Assembly: GCA_023430845.1 (NCBI GenBank) | Contig: JAEYYJ010000268.1 | Coordinates: forward strand, 1-7,478 | Direction: 5' to 3' | Origin: Pseudomonadota bacterium | Lineage (GTDB): Bacteria > Pseudomonadota > Alphaproteobacteria > Rhizobiales > Hyphomicrobiaceae | Length of the DNA: 7,478 bases | In this document: positions 6,779 to 7,478 of the stretch, piece after piece | Layout of the letters: each line of letters begins with the position of its first letter | Numbering within the stretch: the first letter of the stretch is position 1 | Program-made: the position numbers and the translations under genes | Notes under the pieces: generated by a model | The model's database searches: none | What the model was told of the DNA's origin: nothing | Seen by the model: the letters and a program-made list of their open reading frames with translations, nothing else

Positions 6779-6807
6779 TTGACGTGCCCGGCGGAGGTTG
6801 CCAGATG
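6779..6807 (+). promoter_or_regulatory. Weak candidate promoter of glmU
   Basis: TTGACG (6779-6784) is followed after 17 nt by CAGATG (6802-6807). The -35 is good (five of six) but the -10 matches poorly (second and fourth bases only). It would give a leader of about 60 nt before the glmU ATG. No other obvious promoter lies between the divergent operon and glmU. Confidence 0.28.
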
Positions 6808-6873
6808 AAGGCGGCTACGATTACGGGATGAGATCGCGATGGTCCACACCCGGCTTTATCGAGGAAGCACGCT

Positions 6874-7478
6874 ATGGCCGTATCTCTTCTGACCGTCGTG
6901 CTGGCAGCCGGCCAGGGCACACGAATGCATTCCGATACGCCCAAGGTCCTGCACAAGATCGCTGGCCGGTCGATGCTCGGCCATGTGCTCGACGTGGTGC
7001 GGGAGTTAGGGGCCGAGCGGCAGGCGCTGGTCGTTGGACCGGACATGGAGGATGTGGCTGCTGAGGGGCGGGCGGCAGCGCCGACCGTGGAGACGTTCAT
7101 CCAGGCCGAGCGACGCGGAACGGCCGATGCCGTGTTGGCAGCGGATGCGGCGCTGGTTGAGCACAGTGGCGATGTGCTGGTGCTCTATGGCGATACGCCG
7201 CTGCTGACGGGGGCGACACTTGAGCGGATGCGGGCGGTGTTGAATGAGGGCGCCGGTGTCGCCGTGCTGGGATTTGAAGCCGTCGATCCGACAGGCTATG
7301 GCCGGCTGCTGACCAATGCGGGGGGCGAGTTGATCGCGATCCGCGAGCAGGCCGACGCGAGCGAAGCGGAGCGGCAGCTGCGCCTGTGCAATGCCGGTGT
7401 CATGGCCTTCCGCGTGCAGGATCTCGCAGGCCTGCTGAGGCGGATCAACGGCGACAATGCAAAGGGTGAGTTCTATCT
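6874..7478 (+). CDS. glmU: GlmU, N-terminal uridylyltransferase domain (partial, runs off the window)
   Basis: The first 201 complete codons are present and the frame is still open at the window end. GlmU is the bifunctional cytoplasmic enzyme that acetylates glucosamine-1-phosphate and then joins it to UTP to give UDP-GlcNAc, the precursor of peptidoglycan and lipid A. The part seen is the uridylyltransferase domain: the nucleotide-binding loop LAAGQGTRM (10-18) with PK at 23-24, Gln77 and Gly82-Thr83 in FIQAERRGT, the metal-binding Asp107 in YGDTPLL (105-111), the sugar-binding GYGR (141-144), Glu158 and Asn173-Ala-Gly. These follow the order and spacing of E. coli GlmU. The acetyltransferase left-handed beta-helix would lie beyond the window. 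The ribosome binding site GAGGAAG (6861-6867) sits 6 nt before the ATG. The upstream open stretch contains no better start. It is transcribed divergently from the efflux operon. Confidence 0.96.
   Translation, partial: MAVSLLTVVLAAGQGTRMHSDTPKVLHKIAGRSMLGHVLDVVRELGAERQALVVGPDMEDVAAEGRAAAPTVETFIQAERRGTADAVLAADAALVEHSGDVLVLYGDTPLLTGATLERMRAVLNEGAGVAVLGFEAVDPTGYGRLLTNAGGELIAIREQADASEAERQLRLCNAGVMAFRVQDLAGLLRRINGDNAKGEFY

Larger units (their letters stand above)
6494..6873. other. Intergenic region between the efflux operon and glmU
   Basis: This 380-bp divergent intergenic region contains a candidate TetR operator (6529-6550), a candidate promoter towards the regulator (6545-6573), a G-rich tract (6604-6640), a possible promoter towards glmU (6779-6807) and the glmU ribosome binding site (6861-6867). 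The open frames that cross it lack ribosome binding sites, family-like sequence or conserved motifs, so I see no gene here. Confidence 0.6.

Noticed and set aside
6769..6790. CGGGC...GCCCG inverted repeat around the glmU -35 candidate
   Set aside because: The 5-bp arms are 12 nt apart and do not extend, which is too weak in this base composition to call an operator or hairpin.
6536..6808. Plus-strand open frames in the intergenic region as possible small genes
   Set aside because: They are Gly/Arg-rich, lack a ribosome binding site, and run through the candidate operator and G-rich tract; nothing supports translation.
6570..7100. Minus-strand open frame of 176 codons overlapping glmU
   Set aside because: It lies antisense to the clearly coding glmU N-terminus with its conserved motifs, has no recognisable domain or ribosome binding site, and such frames are expected in GC-rich DNA.
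1..7478. Mobile elements, CRISPR arrays, tRNA or rRNA genes, riboswitches and phage or defence genes
   Set aside because: I saw no transposase or integrase motifs, regularly spaced repeats, target-site duplications or folded RNA families. The gene set is ordinary core and efflux content with uniform base composition.

Overview
The window looks like chromosomal DNA from a GC-rich alphaproteobacterium, most plausibly in the Hyphomicrobiales. This placement is an inference from strong G/C bias at third codon positions, TTGACG-type -35 elements and the protein styles; no rRNA or other taxonomic marker is present. There are six genes, nearly all envelope-related. I see no mobile element, CRISPR array, tRNA, rRNA or integration scar.

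Layout. (1) Positions 1-189, plus strand: the last 62 codons of what appears to be opgH/mdoH, the membrane glucosyltransferase that makes osmoregulated periplasmic glucans. (2) Positions 208-1329, minus strand: a 373-residue DUF533/YebE-like membrane protein with a TerB-like C-terminal domain and a glycine-rich N-terminal region carrying a repeated short amphipathic motif. It converges on opgH with only 18 bp between the stop codons. (3) Positions 1422-6493, minus strand: a three-gene efflux operon in the order TetR-family regulator, periplasmic adaptor (membrane fusion protein), RND inner-membrane pump. The regulator and adaptor share an ATGA stop/start overlap, the pump follows after 66 bp, and a hairpin with a T-tract overlapping the pump stop codon probably ends the transcript. 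(4) Positions 6494-6873: a 380-bp intergenic region with a palindromic candidate TetR operator, candidate outward promoters and a G-rich tract. (5) From 6874 to the window end, plus strand: the N-terminal uridylyltransferase part of GlmU, cut by the window edge.

How the genes work together. The regulator probably represses its own operon by binding the palindrome at 6529-6550, next to a possible -35 element. Ligand binding would release the operon, and the adaptor and pump would assemble with an outer-membrane channel encoded elsewhere, since no TolC/OprM-type gene is here. The pump keeps the proton-relay residues of AcrB-type transporters but lacks the phenylalanine-rich drug pocket of AcrB, so its substrate cannot be read from sequence. 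GlmU makes UDP-GlcNAc for peptidoglycan and lipopolysaccharide and appears to be an unrelated neighbour transcribed away from the pump operon.

I do not find convincing evidence of an undescribed system. The points most worth following are the repeat-bearing N-terminal region of the DUF533 protein, the single-promoter self-regulated efflux operon, and the terminator hairpin that contains the pump stop codon.
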